Notes: a model not told the origin generated them from the letters alone. A stretch of 59,753 nucleotides of DNA from Vibrio scophthalmi LMG 19158 (GCF_000222585.1 NZ_AFWE01000018.1:1-59753); one strand, 5' to 3'. Counted from the first letter of the stretch, positions 29,774 through 39,402 are shown. Made by a program: numbers and translations.

Positions 29774-30049
29774 TTAAAACTTTAAAGCATCTTTAAGAGC
29801 TTTGCCGGCTTTAAAGGCAGGAACGCGACTAGCAGCAATATCGATCGGTTCACCCGTTTTCGGATTACGGCCAGTACGAGCAGCACGTTGAGATACTTTA
29901 AAAGAACCAAAACCAATTAGAGCGACGTCATCACCAGATGCGAGAGCATCAGAAATTCCATTCAGGATAGCATTAAGCGCCTCTTCAGACTGTGATTTGG
30001 TCAGTTCAGCTTGAGTAGCGATGTGCTCGATTAAATCAGATTTATTCAC
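29774..30049 (-). CDS. HU-family nucleoid protein
   Basis: A 91-residue HU/IHF-like DNA-bending protein: [20 protein letters not shown], then [21 protein letters not shown] (the beta arm) and the conserved [15 protein letters not shown]. It closely follows the HU (HupA/HupB) pattern rather than IHF. A plasmid-borne copy, together with the H-NS at 12886, gives the plasmid its own nucleoid set; it may also assist replication initiation next door. Confidence 0.93.
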   Translation of the reverse strand: MNKSDLIEHIATQAELTKSQSEEALNAILNGISDALASGDDVALIGFGSFKVSQRAARTGRNPKTGEPIDIAASRVPAFKAGKALKDALKF

Positions 30050-30953
30050 GTCAATTACCTATCTTATTGAAAGTACATACATTTTACTAGAAAGAATCAA
30101 AATCACAATTAAAAACGCTTTAATTGTGACGCTGTAACAAATAATTTAAATATCACGTCTCTCATTATCTTCACTGATAGTTAAAAGATCGATACCGATC
30201 AAAAAAAGATCTTATCGTCTGTCGCTTCTCATGAGTCGCTGTGCGACGAATACCAGAACGCGCTCGCGTAGCGAGTAAGAATCAAACTAAAAGCCATAGA
30301 GAACGGTTTAAGGGCCAATGAAAGGAACAGCCACAAATTAAGCCTTAGCCCTGCCAGAATCTTGTTTACGTTATAGGTTAAATAATTCTCTGTCTTTATG
30401 TGGTGGTTCCACGGGATCATGCGTATATGCTCAATAGTTTCCTGTCGGATGACAAAAGAAAGGTTCAGCGCAGCCAGCTAGACCGTTAAATAAACGTTTG
30501 TGTTTATAAACGGATGCTGGCTGAGGGTACTTAAGAGCGAAGCGATTTCTTTTTATAGGATCGATCAAGTTAACCGTGGGTGAATGAGACTGACGCGCTA
30601 ACGCTTGTCGGCTTCACACTGGCTCTACATGCAAGCATATAGCAGCCAGTGCGAACCTGAACTATCGTGAACACATTTAATATTTATGTATTTATTTATG
30701 TATATACGAAGTTTAACTACGTAGTACACATAACCGCAGTCTATTTTTCCGTGACCTTTTTTCACTGTTTTCTTAGCCCCTTTACTTGCACTACCTTTGG
30801 GGAAGGATGAAGATCTCAGTTAAAAAAACTGCTAAATCCTCTGAAAGACGTTGTGGCCACGGAACAATAAACAAAAATGTTGCTCACTTTTTGTTCTTCA
30901 CGGTATTAGAGACGTGCGAAAGCCTCCGCCGTTAAGCGGATACAAGAAAAAAT
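30050..30953. other. Gene-free region downstream of rep: candidate oriV
   Basis: About 900 bases without a supportable gene. It holds a cluster of three GATC sites in 30 bases (about 30186-30212), a long hairpin CAGCCAGC (30471-30478) / GCTGGCTG (30516-30523) with an AT-rich inner stem, AT-rich tracts around 30670-30720, and a run of A just before the rep stop side. In IncFII-like replicons the origin lies downstream of repA, which would be here. No iterons or perfect DnaA box seen. Confidence 0.4.
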
Positions 30954-31781
30954 CTAGTGTGGGGCAGGGGTAAACTGTGAAGGTTCGTAGCCACCAAACA
31001 GTGACGTCACCTTGTTGGCATAATCATTTAAACGCGTAGCATTAAAGATATCTTGTACGCCTGATGCAATAGTACGGAAGCTAAGCCACTCAAAACGTAG
31101 CCCTTTCTTTTCCATACGCTTGCGTGATGCTATAATAAGGGCGCAAATTTCTTTATAGCGAACGACTTTTAGATCCTGGAAGAAACCTTCAGAGAATTGT
31201 TTGTAAGCTGCTGCACTACGCACCGTACCTTCAACATCATCGACACACACGTTAATGCGTTCTGTTTTTAGATAATTGGCGCGCTTTAGATATTTCATTA
31301 CCTTAGCGAATGACTTAGGGGAAATGTATTCACCCCAACGTAGGACGTAATCTTCTTGCAACTGGTCATAGCTAATTGTTTTTAGTCCAGCAAGCGTTGG
31401 CAAACCAATGCGGCCACCAATCAGATCCGTGTTTGGTAAGATACAGGCTAAGGTTTTAGAGATAAGCGTTCGACATTGGATGTTATTGACCGCAGCGCCA
31501 CCCCAAGCAAAAAGGGCAGGGAACCGTTGAGGGTTATCGATAAACTCCTGACACGCTTTTAAGATAAACGCATACTCATGGGGTAGGTTGACCACTTCAC
31601 CACTACGTAACAAACGGCGACAACTAAAACCGATGGTAAAGTTTTGATTGGTTTCTTGCTGAACAGTGATTGTTTCTTGAAAAAGCTCAATCAGCTCGTG
31701 CTTACGAGCTTTGCGCTTCGCTCGATACGCTTTATCGTATTCAGGCTTAGTAAGTGTAGGGGCTGCGTTATCTGCCAACAT
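30954..31781 (-). CDS. Probable replication initiator (RepA-like)
   Basis: A 275-residue basic protein. The N terminus is helical and rich in Lys/Arg (KAYRAKRKARKHELIELFQE). The middle has YISPKSFAKVMKYLKRANYLKTERI, which looks like the recognition part of a winged helix. I do not see a perfect match to a named Rep family. The case rests on context: the start overlaps a leader peptide with its own ribosome site (31768-31905), as tap and repA do in IncFII plasmids, and a gene-free stretch follows. No other initiator candidate exists in the window. Ribosome site AAGGTGAGTTAA is inside the leader frame. Confidence 0.6.
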   Translation of the reverse strand: MLADNAAPTLTKPEYDKAYRAKRKARKHELIELFQETITVQQETNQNFTIGFSCRRLLRSGEVVNLPHEYAFILKACQEFIDNPQRFPALFAWGGAAVNNIQCRTLISKTLACILPNTDLIGGRIGLPTLAGLKTISYDQLQEDYVLRWGEYISPKSFAKVMKYLKRANYLKTERINVCVDDVEGTVRSAAAYKQFSEGFFQDLKVVRYKEICALIIASRKRMEKKGLRFEWLSFRTIASGVQDIFNATRLNDYANKVTSLFGGYEPSQFTPAPH

Positions 31782-31905
31782 TTAACTCACCTTTCGCACT
31801 CAAAGCGATATTTTCACCATAACTGTGAAATTTGCTTATTGAGTGATACTGAAAGCTGAGTTTTGAATGTTCTTGCTTGAAGCAAGGTAGAAAGAGAAAT
31901 TCCAT
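31768..31905 (-). CDS. Putative rep leader peptide (Tap-like)
   Basis: A 45-residue frame (MEFLFLPCFKQEH...GELNVGR) with CAGGACAACAAA before its ATG. Its stop lies 14 bases inside the rep gene, so translation of the leader could expose the rep ribosome site. A hairpin just upstream (31931-31954, arms ATGCCTGGTT / AGCCAAGCAT) may be the target of a copy-number antisense RNA. Coupling is inferred from the arrangement, not from similarity. Confidence 0.5.
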   Translation of the reverse strand: MEFLFLPCFKQEHSKLSFQYHSISKFHSYGENIALSAKGELNVGR

Positions 31906-32010
31906 TTTGTTGTCCTGAAAGATTTTTAGGATGCCTGGTTGCGAAGCCAAGCATTGAAAAAACATTTTATATTTAAAGATCAGAAAGATCAATCAATCTG
32001 TTTCAGATAC

Positions 32011-32042
32011 AAAAAAACCGCCTACTTTCAGGGAGACGGTTT
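32011..32042 (-). terminator. Terminator upstream of the rep leader (minus strand)
   Basis: On the minus strand AAACCGTC...GGCGGTTT followed by a T-run (plus 32011-32042). It would isolate the repressor transcript from rep. Confidence 0.65.
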
Positions 32043-32103
32043 CTTTGCGAATGCTTCGCGTTAGATTCGCGGTCTAACACACTCTAAATGTTACCCCAAA
32101 TAC

Positions 32104-32124
32104 ACTACATAGAATCTATGTAGT
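32104..32124. repeat. 21-bp palindrome between repressor and rep
   Basis: ACTACATAG-AAT-CTATGTAGT, perfect 9-3-9. A second imperfect one, GTTAGA...TCTAAC, lies at about 32060-32078. Possible rep promoter/operator elements. Confidence 0.6.
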
Positions 32125-32216
32125 ATGTGCTCTAGGTAATGCACTTATAAAGAACAGATAACATTATGGCTAAATTATATGGAAAAATGCCTATTATATA
32201 AAGATTTTTTTCATTG

Positions 32217-32888
32217 TTAATTACTTACTTTTGATGAAAACCAAAAGACTTCACCCACAATTTCTAAATCCTCACACTCACTCCAACTGATTAATTCATC
32301 CTGATAATCAGAGTTAAAACTTTCAAGTAAAACCCCCTTATGGCTCTCTTTCAAAACCTTAACTCTATAACCGTCATGGCTTCTGATGACGAAAATTCTA
32401 CCATCTATAATTCTATTTTTTTTGGGGTTTACCGCTAAAACTGCACCATCAAAAAAAACAGGCTCCATACTATTACCATGCGCACGAATGGCAAAAACTT
32501 CATTCTTATTCGATTCTAAGTTAAGGACTTCACTAGGAATTGGATACATTTCAACGTCTGACCATTCAGAGTTTTCATAGCCACCGCCAGCACTTGCACG
32601 AACGTCTTCTAATAATTTTATGAAACAAACTAGTTCATTACTTTTTGATATCTGATATGAATTACAGCACTTTTCTTTTTCTTTAACGTCTTCGCCATAC
32701 AGCAACCATGATGGAGATACCCCCAAACATTTAGACAATTCACCGAGTAACTGACCACTAGGCGTTGTTAATGCCCTTTCCCATCCTGAAACAGTTTGAG
32801 GTCTCACGCACAACTTATCAGCCAAAGCTAATTGAGTTAGACCTAACAGTTTCCGTTTTTTCTTTATGCGCTTTGATACATCTTCCAT
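32217..32888 (-). CDS. LexA/CI-like repressor (HTH + S24 peptidase)
   Basis: A 223-residue self-cleaving repressor. The HTH is at the N terminus (KKRKLLGLTQLALADKLCVRPQTVSGWE). The Ala-Gly cleavage site is in VRASAGGGYE near residue 104. The S24 peptidase has its Ser in GNSMEPVFFDGAVLAVN and Lys in GYRVKVLKES. Cleavage would be triggered by RecA filaments, as for lambda CI. The first ATGs (32888, 32900) both touch a perfect palindrome (32887-32900), so it probably represses itself. Target genes may include the divergent gene at 33260 and the T4SS beyond. The start at 32888 fits the usual HTH position; 32900 is possible. Confidence 0.85.
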   Translation of the reverse strand: MEDVSKRIKKKRKLLGLTQLALADKLCVRPQTVSGWERALTTPSGQLLGELSKCLGVSPSWLLYGEDVKEKEKCCNSYQISKSNELVCFIKLLEDVRASAGGGYENSEWSDVEMYPIPSEVLNLESNKNEVFAIRAHGNSMEPVFFDGAVLAVNPKKNRIIDGRIFVIRSHDGYRVKVLKESHKGVLLESFNSDYQDELISWSECEDLEIVGEVFWFSSKVSN

Positions 32889-32900
32889 GCTTATAAGCAT
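32887..32900. promoter_or_regulatory. Candidate repressor operator over its own start
   Basis: ATGCTTATAAGCAT, a perfect 14-bp palindrome containing both alternative start codons of the repressor. Across 32916-33259, which has no gene, TTGTAT-N7-ATACAA (about 32984-33002) is another dyad near a likely divergent promoter. Confidence 0.55.
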
Positions 32901-33259
32901 ACGTCTTAATAACACAATTTATTCGCCAACTTCATTTACCTGACTAGCTTTTTATCGCCATTTTCATTGACTTTTAATGAGTTGTATTTATTATATACAA
33001 TCATGATCATTCATACAGTGATCGCAAGTTACTCTAATCCCCTTTACAGCGGGTTTTATTGAGTTTCGCATTCGTTCTTTAACATTTTCGCCTGGGAGAT
33101 GAATCGCCGCATCAAGTCATTGAACTTGGTGGCTACATTTATTGATTCATCGACGGCAGTCCTTTAACTGTCAAACATACCCCACGCTTAGCAAGCGAGG
33201 TAGGGGCGGCTGCTTGTCTGGACAGCCTTAATGTGAACAGATTTTTTCGGAAAAAAACA

Positions 33260-33634
33260 ATGAAAATACTCGATATTGAAAGCACTCAGCAACTTGCTGT
33301 GAAATTATCCGGCACTCTTGCATTGCCAGTATCTGCTCGTCGTAAATACGTCAAAGCACCACGGAAAAGTTGGAGACAGCGTATTCACTGCGAAATAAGG
33401 CAATACCGAGTTTCAAAAAAAATATCAATCAACGTCATTTCTATAAACAAAAAACAATGCTCAAGCTTCAACACTAAAGCTTCGTTGTTACAGTGCCCTA
33501 GCGCAAGTTGCAACGTAACAAAAGCCTTACTGCTGGCGAATAAGATCGACCGTAAAAACGATCCATTACGAACACTTGGGTATACCAAAAAATGCGATAA
33601 ACAACGTGTTTATTTGGAAGCGCTTTATCGCTAA
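33260..33634 (+). CDS. Basic hypothetical protein upstream of the T4SS
   Basis: A 124-residue strongly basic protein (MKILDIESTQQLAVK..., with RRKYVKAPRKSWRQR). Start at ATG 33260; the GTG at 33233 is less likely. It is divergent from the LexA-like repressor and precedes the T4SS, so it may be a transfer regulator. Two cysteine-containing stretches (LLQCPSASC) lie in the second half. Not recognised. The 299-base stretch that follows holds a hairpin (CCGTG...CACGG, 33648-33696) and no gene. Confidence 0.5.
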   Translation: MKILDIESTQQLAVKLSGTLALPVSARRKYVKAPRKSWRQRIHCEIRQYRVSKKISINVISINKKQCSSFNTKASLLQCPSASCNVTKALLLANKIDRKNDPLRTLGYTKKCDKQRVYLEALYR

Positions 33635-33933
33635 CGTCAACGGCCTCCCGTGCGCTATGCACTTTTGACTTTTCAAAAAGAGTTCATAGCACACGGCGGT
33701 TATTTACTGCTGTGTCGAATGCCTGTGATTGGTATTCGTTCTTCTACTTTGCTCTAACCAGCAAAGCATGTGACGCAACGTATCCCGCATGGGGCTTTTA
33801 GAGCAGGGATGAGTTTGGCTTGGGAAACCATTAATGAATAAATTACCCTATCAATCTACGGAAATACGGCATGGTTGCTGCCGTTAACTGCAACCGAATC
33901 CGCGGTAACATTCATTGCATAGGATTAATCACA

Positions 33934-34110
33934 ATGACTATTGCGAACTCGTTCCCCCAAAAAAATCAGATTCGACGACAACGTGAATCTGAACGAATGA
34001 AATGTGTGATGGCCGCTCGTCGTCGCATCGAAATGCTTCAAGATTTGCGTGATATAGGCGTTGCGCCTCAAGACTATCATTTAGTCGCAACATCAAATAT
34101 CCATGCCTAG
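33934..34110 (+). CDS. 58-residue basic hypothetical protein
   Basis: Start at ATG 33934 (MTIANSFPQKNQIRRQRES), with AGGATTAATCAC before it; the longer start at 33871 runs through hairpin-rich leader DNA. Highly basic helix (RRQRESERMKCVMAARRRIEML) suggests nucleic-acid binding. Ends 93 bases before virB2, separated by a terminator. Not recognised. Confidence 0.5.
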   Translation: MTIANSFPQKNQIRRQRESERMKCVMAARRRIEMLQDLRDIGVAPQDYHLVATSNIHA

Positions 34111-34117
34111 CTGTAAC

Positions 34118-34178
34118 GCTCGTTATTAGCTGTATTAAGAACATACGTTCTGGTGCAGATAATAACGGGCTTTTTTTT
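34118..34178 (+). terminator. Terminator or attenuator before virB2
   Basis: GCTCGTTATTAGCTG (34118-34132) pairs with CAGATAATAACGGGC (34156-34170), followed by eight Ts. It lies 25 bases upstream of the virB2 start, so it could attenuate the T4SS operon. Confidence 0.7.
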
Positions 34179-34202
34179 CATCTATTAAATGAGATCACAA
34201 CA

Positions 34203-34487
34203 ATGAATAAACGTGTGTTATTAGCAGCAATTATCTTTGCTACTTGTTCAACTCCACTATTGGCCGCCGGTGGTTTAGAGCCAGCTACCGATGCCATTGA
34301 TACCTTTCGTAAGTGGTTCTACGGCTTTCTAGGCACGGGTAGCCTTGCTTATATTGCTTACAACTGCGGTCTTGCTATGTTCGAAAAACAGCAATGGAAT
34401 GACGTAATGCTGTCAGTTGGCAAAACAGCCGCAGCCGGTGGCTCTGTCGTGGGCGCTGATTGGGCGTGGCGCATCTTTGGTAGCTAA
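34203..34487 (+). CDS. virB2: VirB2-like T4SS pilin
   Basis: A 94-residue pilin precursor of the conjugative pilus. A signal peptide ends at about residue 21 (TPLLAAGG). The mature part has two hydrophobic helices (about 38-60 and 70-85) joined by a short polar loop, the VirB2 layout, ending in ADWAWRIFGS. First gene of the T4SS cluster, three bases from virB3. Confidence 0.8.
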   Translation: MNKRVLLAAIIFATCSTPLLAAGGLEPATDAIDTFRKWFYGFLGTGSLAYIAYNCGLAMFEKQQWNDVMLSVGKTAAAGGSVVGADWAWRIFGS

Positions 34488-34489
34488 TC

Positions 34490-34861
34490 ATGAGTAATGA
34501 GATTCAGGAATACGCCAGTCACAACGCAATGGCGCGAGTCTCGCTTATCTTCGGCGTCCCTATCATGACGTTACTGGCTTTCCTGACCTTAATGTTGGTG
34601 ACGGGAGGGGTTGGATTCTTCTTTTTTGGTGTGATGGGGCTTATCACCCCGCTAATGCTCTTGTTTGTGCTATTTGCTATTCGCATCCTTTGCTTAGAGA
34701 ACCCAAATGCCATGACCGAATTAAAATGGAAAGCCAAAGCCGCTATCTATCGCTTACAGTGTCGGTCAATGGTGACGTCATTCACTTCGACTGACACGCC
34801 TCAAAAGAGGAGAATGCACCATGTCCGTGAATGGATTAAAAACCCTTCCAATCACCAATAA
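34490..34861 (+). CDS. virB3: VirB3-like T4SS inner-membrane protein
   Basis: A 123-residue protein with two adjacent membrane helices (about 15-40 and 45-67), the typical VirB3/TrbD layout with N-terminal RVSLIFGVPIMTL. The polar C-terminal tail overlaps the start of virB4 by 41 bases, in line with the close VirB3-VirB4 partnership and the natural fusions known in some systems. Confidence 0.8.
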   Translation: MSNEIQEYASHNAMARVSLIFGVPIMTLLAFLTLMLVTGGVGFFFFGVMGLITPLMLLFVLFAIRILCLENPNAMTELKWKAKAAIYRLQCRSMVTSFTSTDTPQKRRMHHVREWIKNPSNHQ

Positions 34862-37187
34862 ACTGCCGAAATATGGGTATCCCATAAACGAACACATGAT
34901 AACCCTTGATGATGGTCGCCTTATGGCGGCCATGCGCATTAAAGGAATACCATTTGAATGTGAATCAACGGCCAGCCTCAACGCGACTTTTAACAAAATC
35001 CGCAATTTTTTAAACCAACTAGCGACACGTCAAGGCTCGAACTTAGCGGTATGGACTCATATCATTAAGCGAGAGGAAAAACTCGATGTTAGCTACTCGT
35101 TTGACAATGCCTTTGTGCAAAACTTCTCAGACCGTTATTTAAAGACCTTTGAAGGGCAACGGTTCTTTAGCACCGATTACTACCTAACCTTTGTCTATAG
35201 GTATAAAGGTGAGCTTTCAGCCGGCGAGCGTGAACTTTACGATTTACTCAACATTGGTTTAGCGGTTTTAGGTGAGTTCTCAGCCTCTCTGATTGGATTA
35301 ACTCAAGAGAACAATTCAATCCGTGCGGAAAACATCGAGTTTCTTAGCTTTCTAATGAACCACAATGACCGAACCATCCCGCTGACGCAGAATAAAGTCG
35401 TTGAAGTCGTGGGGGATTCAGATTGGCATTTTGGCTATGACTTACTCGAAATCAGAAATACACACAGTACAACGTCGCAATATGCCTCATTTTTTGAGCT
35501 AGACGGCTACCCAATGACGACACATTGCGGCATGTGGGATTTTATTTTAGCCATACCTTGCGAGTTTGTACTTACCCAATCGATGATATTCATGAAACCG
35601 CCCGAAGCGGTGAAACGCATCAAGACTCAGCTTAACCTCATAAAATCCAGTGACCACACGGAGAATGAAGTCAATGAGTTAGAAACTGGCCGTGATGAAG
35701 CATCGATTGGCAACATTAGCTTTGGTGATTACCACTGTTCACTAGCGGTTTTTTCAAAAACCCAAGAAGGGGCAATCAACGACGGAAACGATTTATACAG
35801 CGCATTCCTTGGCCGTAACGTTTCGTTTAAGCGCTCTAACCTTAAATCGCAATTCAGTTTTTTAAGCATGATGCCAGCATCAGAAGAACGCATGTTACCC
35901 ATTCCTCGAACAGTGACTAACTTAGCTTGTGGGTGGTCATTACATAACTACTCACAAGGAAAAAAAGAAGAAAATCCGATTGGTGACGGTTCGGCCGTCA
36001 TGCCATTTAAAAACGTCTCAGATAGTGTCTATTACTTTAACTACCACGCATCGAAATTGGGGGTCAACGCTATCGGAGAACCCATGCCTGGACACCTAAT
36101 GTTACTTGGTGCATCAGGCGCCGGAAAAACAACGCTTCAATCCGCATTAAGCGCTTATTTTTCACGATTTAAGCCTCAGATATTCGCACTCGATTACAAG
36201 CGTTCTACAGAACTGCTCATGCGGGTATTTGGCGCCCAATACTTCACGTTTGAAGAAGGTATCGACACTGGGTTAAACCCATTCCAATTAACGGATACAC
36301 CTCAGCTTCGCAGTTTCTTACTACGCTTGACGCTTCGCATTTGCGCAGACCACAACGGAATATGCACCAGTGCAGAAGAAAAAGAGTTAAAAGAAGCGAT
36401 CGACAACATGATGGATTTAGACGGCGAACCTCAAAATCGCGGATTTAGTCAATTATTGCAATTAGTGCAAGAGCCTGAATTGCGCGCTCGACTCAGTAAA
36501 TGGTGTCATAGTGAAAACGGCCAATTTGCATGGTGTTTAGATTCACCGGTCATGCGTTTTGATCCCGATACTATGGATAAAATCGGCTTTGATACGACGT
36601 TGTTGATTGGCGATTTGAGTGAAGGTAGAGCGGACAAACCCTATTGTGAGCCAATCTTTGGCGTGTTGTTCTTCTTAAAATCTTTGATGCAAAAAGAGGG
36701 GCGAATACTCATGTCCATTGTGGAAGAGTTCTGGATGCCAGCCAACTATCCTCTTACTCAAGCTTTAATGAAAGACGTGTTGAAATCTGGCCGATTTAAC
36801 TATGAGTTCATGGTGCTGTGCTCTCAGTCGCCAGAAGATGCGATAGATTGTGACATTTTCCCCGCCATCATTCAGCAGACGGCCACTAAAATCTACTTGC
36901 CGAATCCAGATGCAGAATTTGAAAGCTATAAGCGCTGTAACATGACTATGGCTGAGTTTACCAAGCTTCAAGCATTAGCTAAGGATTCATGGACGTTTTT
37001 AGTCAAGCAGTCCAATAGCAGCGCCTTTGCCAAGATGGAATTAAACGGATTTGAAGAGTTAGCGATCATATCGCCTTCCAAACGAGGTTTAGCACTTTGT
37101 GATCAATTACGAGCGGAGCACGGAGACGATCCCGCCGTTTGGCTACCACTGTTCACTCAAGCAATTAAAACCTTTGCGAAAGAGTAA
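34821..37187 (+). CDS. virB4: VirB4-like T4SS ATPase
   Basis: A 788-residue ATPase that powers T4SS pilus assembly at the inner membrane. Walker A is GASGAGKTT at 430-438 (Lys436), and LLIGDLSEG and ILMSIVEEFWMP (Walker B, about 630-640) follow. PDAEFESYKRCNMTMAEF near residue 700 is the usual C-terminal VirB4 region. Start at ATG 34821 with AAGAGGAGAATG before it. Length is normal for the family. Confidence 0.95.
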   Translation: MSVNGLKTLPITNKLPKYGYPINEHMITLDDGRLMAAMRIKGIPFECESTASLNATFNKIRNFLNQLATRQGSNLAVWTHIIKREEKLDVSYSFDNAFVQNFSDRYLKTFEGQRFFSTDYYLTFVYRYKGELSAGERELYDLLNIGLAVLGEFSASLIGLTQENNSIRAENIEFLSFLMNHNDRTIPLTQNKVVEVVGDSDWHFGYDLLEIRNTHSTTSQYASFFELDGYPMTTHCGMWDFILAIPCEFVLTQSMIFMKPPEAVKRIKTQLNLIKSSDHTENEVNELETGRDEASIGNISFGDYHCSLAVFSKTQEGAINDGNDLYSAFLGRNVSFKRSNLKSQFSFLSMMPASEERMLPIPRTVTNLACGWSLHNYSQGKKEENPIGDGSAVMPFKNVSDSVYYFNYHASKLGVNAIGEPMPGHLMLLGASGAGKTTLQSALSAYFSRFKPQIFALDYKRSTELLMRVFGAQYFTFEEGIDTGLNPFQLTDTPQLRSFLLRLTLRICADHNGICTSAEEKELKEAIDNMMDLDGEPQNRGFSQLLQLVQEPELRARLSKWCHSENGQFAWCLDSPVMRFDPDTMDKIGFDTTLLIGDLSEGRADKPYCEPIFGVLFFLKSLMQKEGRILMSIVEEFWMPANYPLTQALMKDVLKSGRFNYEFMVLCSQSPEDAIDCDIFPAIIQQTATKIYLPNPDAEFESYKRCNMTMAEFTKLQALAKDSWTFLVKQSNSSAFAKMELNGFEELAIISPSKRGLALCDQLRAEHGDDPAVWLPLFTQAIKTFAKE

Positions 37188-37202
37188 AGCACCAATAACC
37201 AG

Positions 37203-37226
37203 CGCCGCACTCGCGGCGTTTTCTTT
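37203..37226 (+). terminator. Hairpin and T-tract between virB4 and virB5
   Basis: CGCCGC-ACTC-GCGGCG (37203-37218) followed by TTTTCTTTT. May lower expression of genes beyond virB4. Confidence 0.65.
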
Positions 37227-37240
37227 TACTAGGAGTTCTC

Positions 37241-37903
37241 ATGAAAAAGCAAATTTTGATATTACTTCTTGGTATGCCGCTTAGTGTGCAAGCTGCACCA
37301 GGAATATTAACTTTTGATGCGGCAAACCTTGCTCAAATGGCACTGGAAGCGACAACAAAAGCGAAAGAGTTCGCCGAAATCATGTCGCAATCACGTAAAG
37401 AGTTCAGCGAAATGCAATCTCAAGGTGAACACTATCGAGAGATGGTAGACGGGCACTTTGATTTTGAAGACCTTTTGAATGATCCGAACTTAAACCAAGC
37501 GTTTGCTTTAGAAGATTGGAAAAAAATCTACGATAACGTGGAGGATATTGCTGATATTCGCCATGAATTTAACATGTACTCAGATGATCCAATCACGCAA
37601 CGTCGTTATAACGATCAGTTGCGTATGTACCGCACCAAGACAACATTTTACGAAAACACAGTAAAACGTTACGAGCGCCTATCTGAACTACTCGGCCAAT
37701 TTGATACCGCGACCACGCCAGCGGCCAAAGAGGATTTGGCGAACGCGATTAGCTACGAACAAACGCTGATTCAAAATGATCAGCAAATGCATAACGCATT
37801 GACCGAAGCTATGGAAAGACAAAAACAGCTTGAGAGTGCAGCACTAGCACGTGAACAAACGCGTATTTTCCTTAACGAAGGCTTACCACGCCCAAGGTTG
37901 TAG
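37241..37903 (+). CDS. virB5: VirB5-like minor pilus protein
   Basis: A 220-residue secreted protein. The signal peptide ends at VQAAPG (about residue 18); the rest is long alpha helices (AQMALEATTKAKEFAEIMSQ, and 130-200), as in VirB5/TraC pilus-tip proteins. It sits between virB4 and virB6, the standard place. Ribosome site AGGAG is 7 bases before the ATG. Confidence 0.85.
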   Translation: MKKQILILLLGMPLSVQAAPGILTFDAANLAQMALEATTKAKEFAEIMSQSRKEFSEMQSQGEHYREMVDGHFDFEDLLNDPNLNQAFALEDWKKIYDNVEDIADIRHEFNMYSDDPITQRRYNDQLRMYRTKTTFYENTVKRYERLSELLGQFDTATTPAAKEDLANAISYEQTLIQNDQQMHNALTEAMERQKQLESAALAREQTRIFLNEGLPRPRL

Positions 37904-37905
37904 CT

Positions 37906-38847
37906 ATGTTTGATATTCTTTTCAATTTTTTAAACACGATTGTGATCAACAATATTAGCGAGAGGGTGGGAAAATTCACCACCGTTATCATGCCGTTAAT
38001 TGGTGGTTTTATTGGGTTGTACATCATTTATCTTGCATGGGAAGCGCTCAATAACAACCAGAACTTCATTGTGATGGAAACCATCAAAACAATTGGCAGT
38101 TTAGGCGCGGTTTCGATGGTGGCACTTAACACGCCTTGGTACATGGAACACATTGTACCTTTTGTTTTGTTTGCCCCCGATGAAATCACCGCTGCGCTCA
38201 TCGGCAAAGGGGAAACATCCAGTAATTCACTACAGCAGCTTTGGGAGGCGTTATTCGCTACGCTGGAAATAACCGCTTCAACAATAAAATTTGAACTCGA
38301 TTCTGACGTACTTAAACAAACCTTCATGGCGATAGCAATGATCATATTATCGGTTATAGGATTTGTGCCGTTCTTTTTCATTTCAGTCGCCATATTGCTA
38401 AGCACAAAAATAGCCGTCAGCTTTTTGCTTATCGTTGGCCCGATGTTCATCATGATGGCGTTCTTCCCGTCAACACGATCATTTTTCCAAGCGTGGACAG
38501 GCCAATGCTTTAACTATATGTTGCTCTCGGTTTTCTTCTCTTTGGCGTTTATGTTTTCAATCGAAATCATCGATGAGGTTGTACTATCAAAGAACATCGC
38601 TATGGAAAATATCATCCTTAGCGTGATTGTCTTCTTCTCTTTATGTGTGCTTGCAAACCAACTCCCTACACTATCGTCTACATTGAGTGGCGGTGTGGGT
38701 ATCAGCGGGTTAGTCGGTAACACGATGGGCGCATTAAAGACCGCGGGAGGGGCAGCGAAAGGCGCTTATAACTTGGGTAAATCAGCTAGAAACGCCGCAG
38801 AAACGGGCGCTATGAACGCTGGCAAACCAAAGATTAAAGCCGGTTAA
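37906..38847 (+). CDS. virB6: VirB6-like T4SS channel protein
   Basis: A 313-residue polytopic membrane protein with about six hydrophobic segments (first at 25-48; a dense cluster from about 140 to 260, including [16 protein letters not shown]-like sequence). The C-terminal tail is Gly/Ala/Lys-rich ([20 protein letters not shown]). Topology, size and position two bases after virB5 fit VirB6/TrbL, a core channel component. ssb follows directly. Confidence 0.85.
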   Translation: MFDILFNFLNTIVINNISERVGKFTTVIMPLIGGFIGLYIIYLAWEALNNNQNFIVMETIKTIGSLGAVSMVALNTPWYMEHIVPFVLFAPDEITAALIGKGETSSNSLQQLWEALFATLEITASTIKFELDSDVLKQTFMAIAMIILSVIGFVPFFFISVAILLSTKIAVSFLLIVGPMFIMMAFFPSTRSFFQAWTGQCFNYMLLSVFFSLAFMFSIEIIDEVVLSKNIAMENIILSVIVFFSLCVLANQLPTLSSTLSGGVGISGLVGNTMGALKTAGGAAKGAYNLGKSARNAAETGAMNAGKPKIKAG

Positions 38848-38867
38848 TTCATTCATCAGGAGGCCAC

Positions 38868-39317
38868 ATGGCATCAAGAGGTATAAACAAAGTAATCCTG
38901 GTCGGTAATTTAGGCGCCGATCCCGAAGTTCGTTACATGCCAAACGGAACCGCCGTGGCAAACATCACCATTGCAACATCTGAATCATGGCGAGATAAAG
39001 CGAGCGGTGAACAACGCGAAAAGACCGAATGGCATCGCGTGGCCTTATATGGAAAGTTAGCCGAAGTCGCCGGCGAATACCTGAGAAAAGGCTCTCAAGT
39101 GTACATTGAAGGTCAACTGCAAACCCGTAAATGGCAAAACCAACAAGGACAAGACCAATACACAACCGAAGTGGTTGTCCAAGGCTACAACGGTGTTATG
39201 CAAATGCTCGGTTCATCAAACCGTGGACAAAGCACGTCTCAGCACCCACAGGAACCGTCAAACTATCCTCAATACAATGAGCCGCCAATGGATTTTGATG
39301 ATGACATTCCGCTGTAG
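38868..39317 (+). CDS. ssb: Single-stranded DNA-binding protein
   Basis: A 149-residue SSB. The OB fold is plain: [21 protein letters not shown], then [18 protein letters not shown] and [16 protein letters not shown]. The C terminus ends DFDDDIPL, a slightly altered acidic tip (usual DDDIPF) that binds partner proteins. It coats transferred ssDNA in the new host. Here it lies inside the T4SS operon between virB6 and virB7, with a terminator directly after it; ssb genes are more often in the leading region. Confidence 0.95.
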   Translation: MASRGINKVILVGNLGADPEVRYMPNGTAVANITIATSESWRDKASGEQREKTEWHRVALYGKLAEVAGEYLRKGSQVYIEGQLQTRKWQNQQGQDQYTTEVVVQGYNGVMQMLGSSNRGQSTSQHPQEPSNYPQYNEPPMDFDDDIPL

Positions 39318-39362
39318 CTCAATTTGATGAGCGCCCTAGACTCATCCACGTTGTTTAACCCA

Positions 39363-39390
39363 AGCCCGCTATCGATGCGGGCTTTTTTTT
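39363..39390 (+). terminator. Terminator between ssb and virB7
   Basis: AGCCCGC (39363-39369) / GCGGGCT (39377-39383), 7-base loop, then eight Ts. virB7 starts 13 bases later. Confidence 0.8.
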
Positions 39391-39402
39391 GAGAGATTTT
39401 TC

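Noticed and set aside
30229-30420. Minus-strand frame of 63 codons in the gap after rep
   Set aside because: No ribosome site and sequence looks like translated hairpin DNA; the region is more likely oriV.
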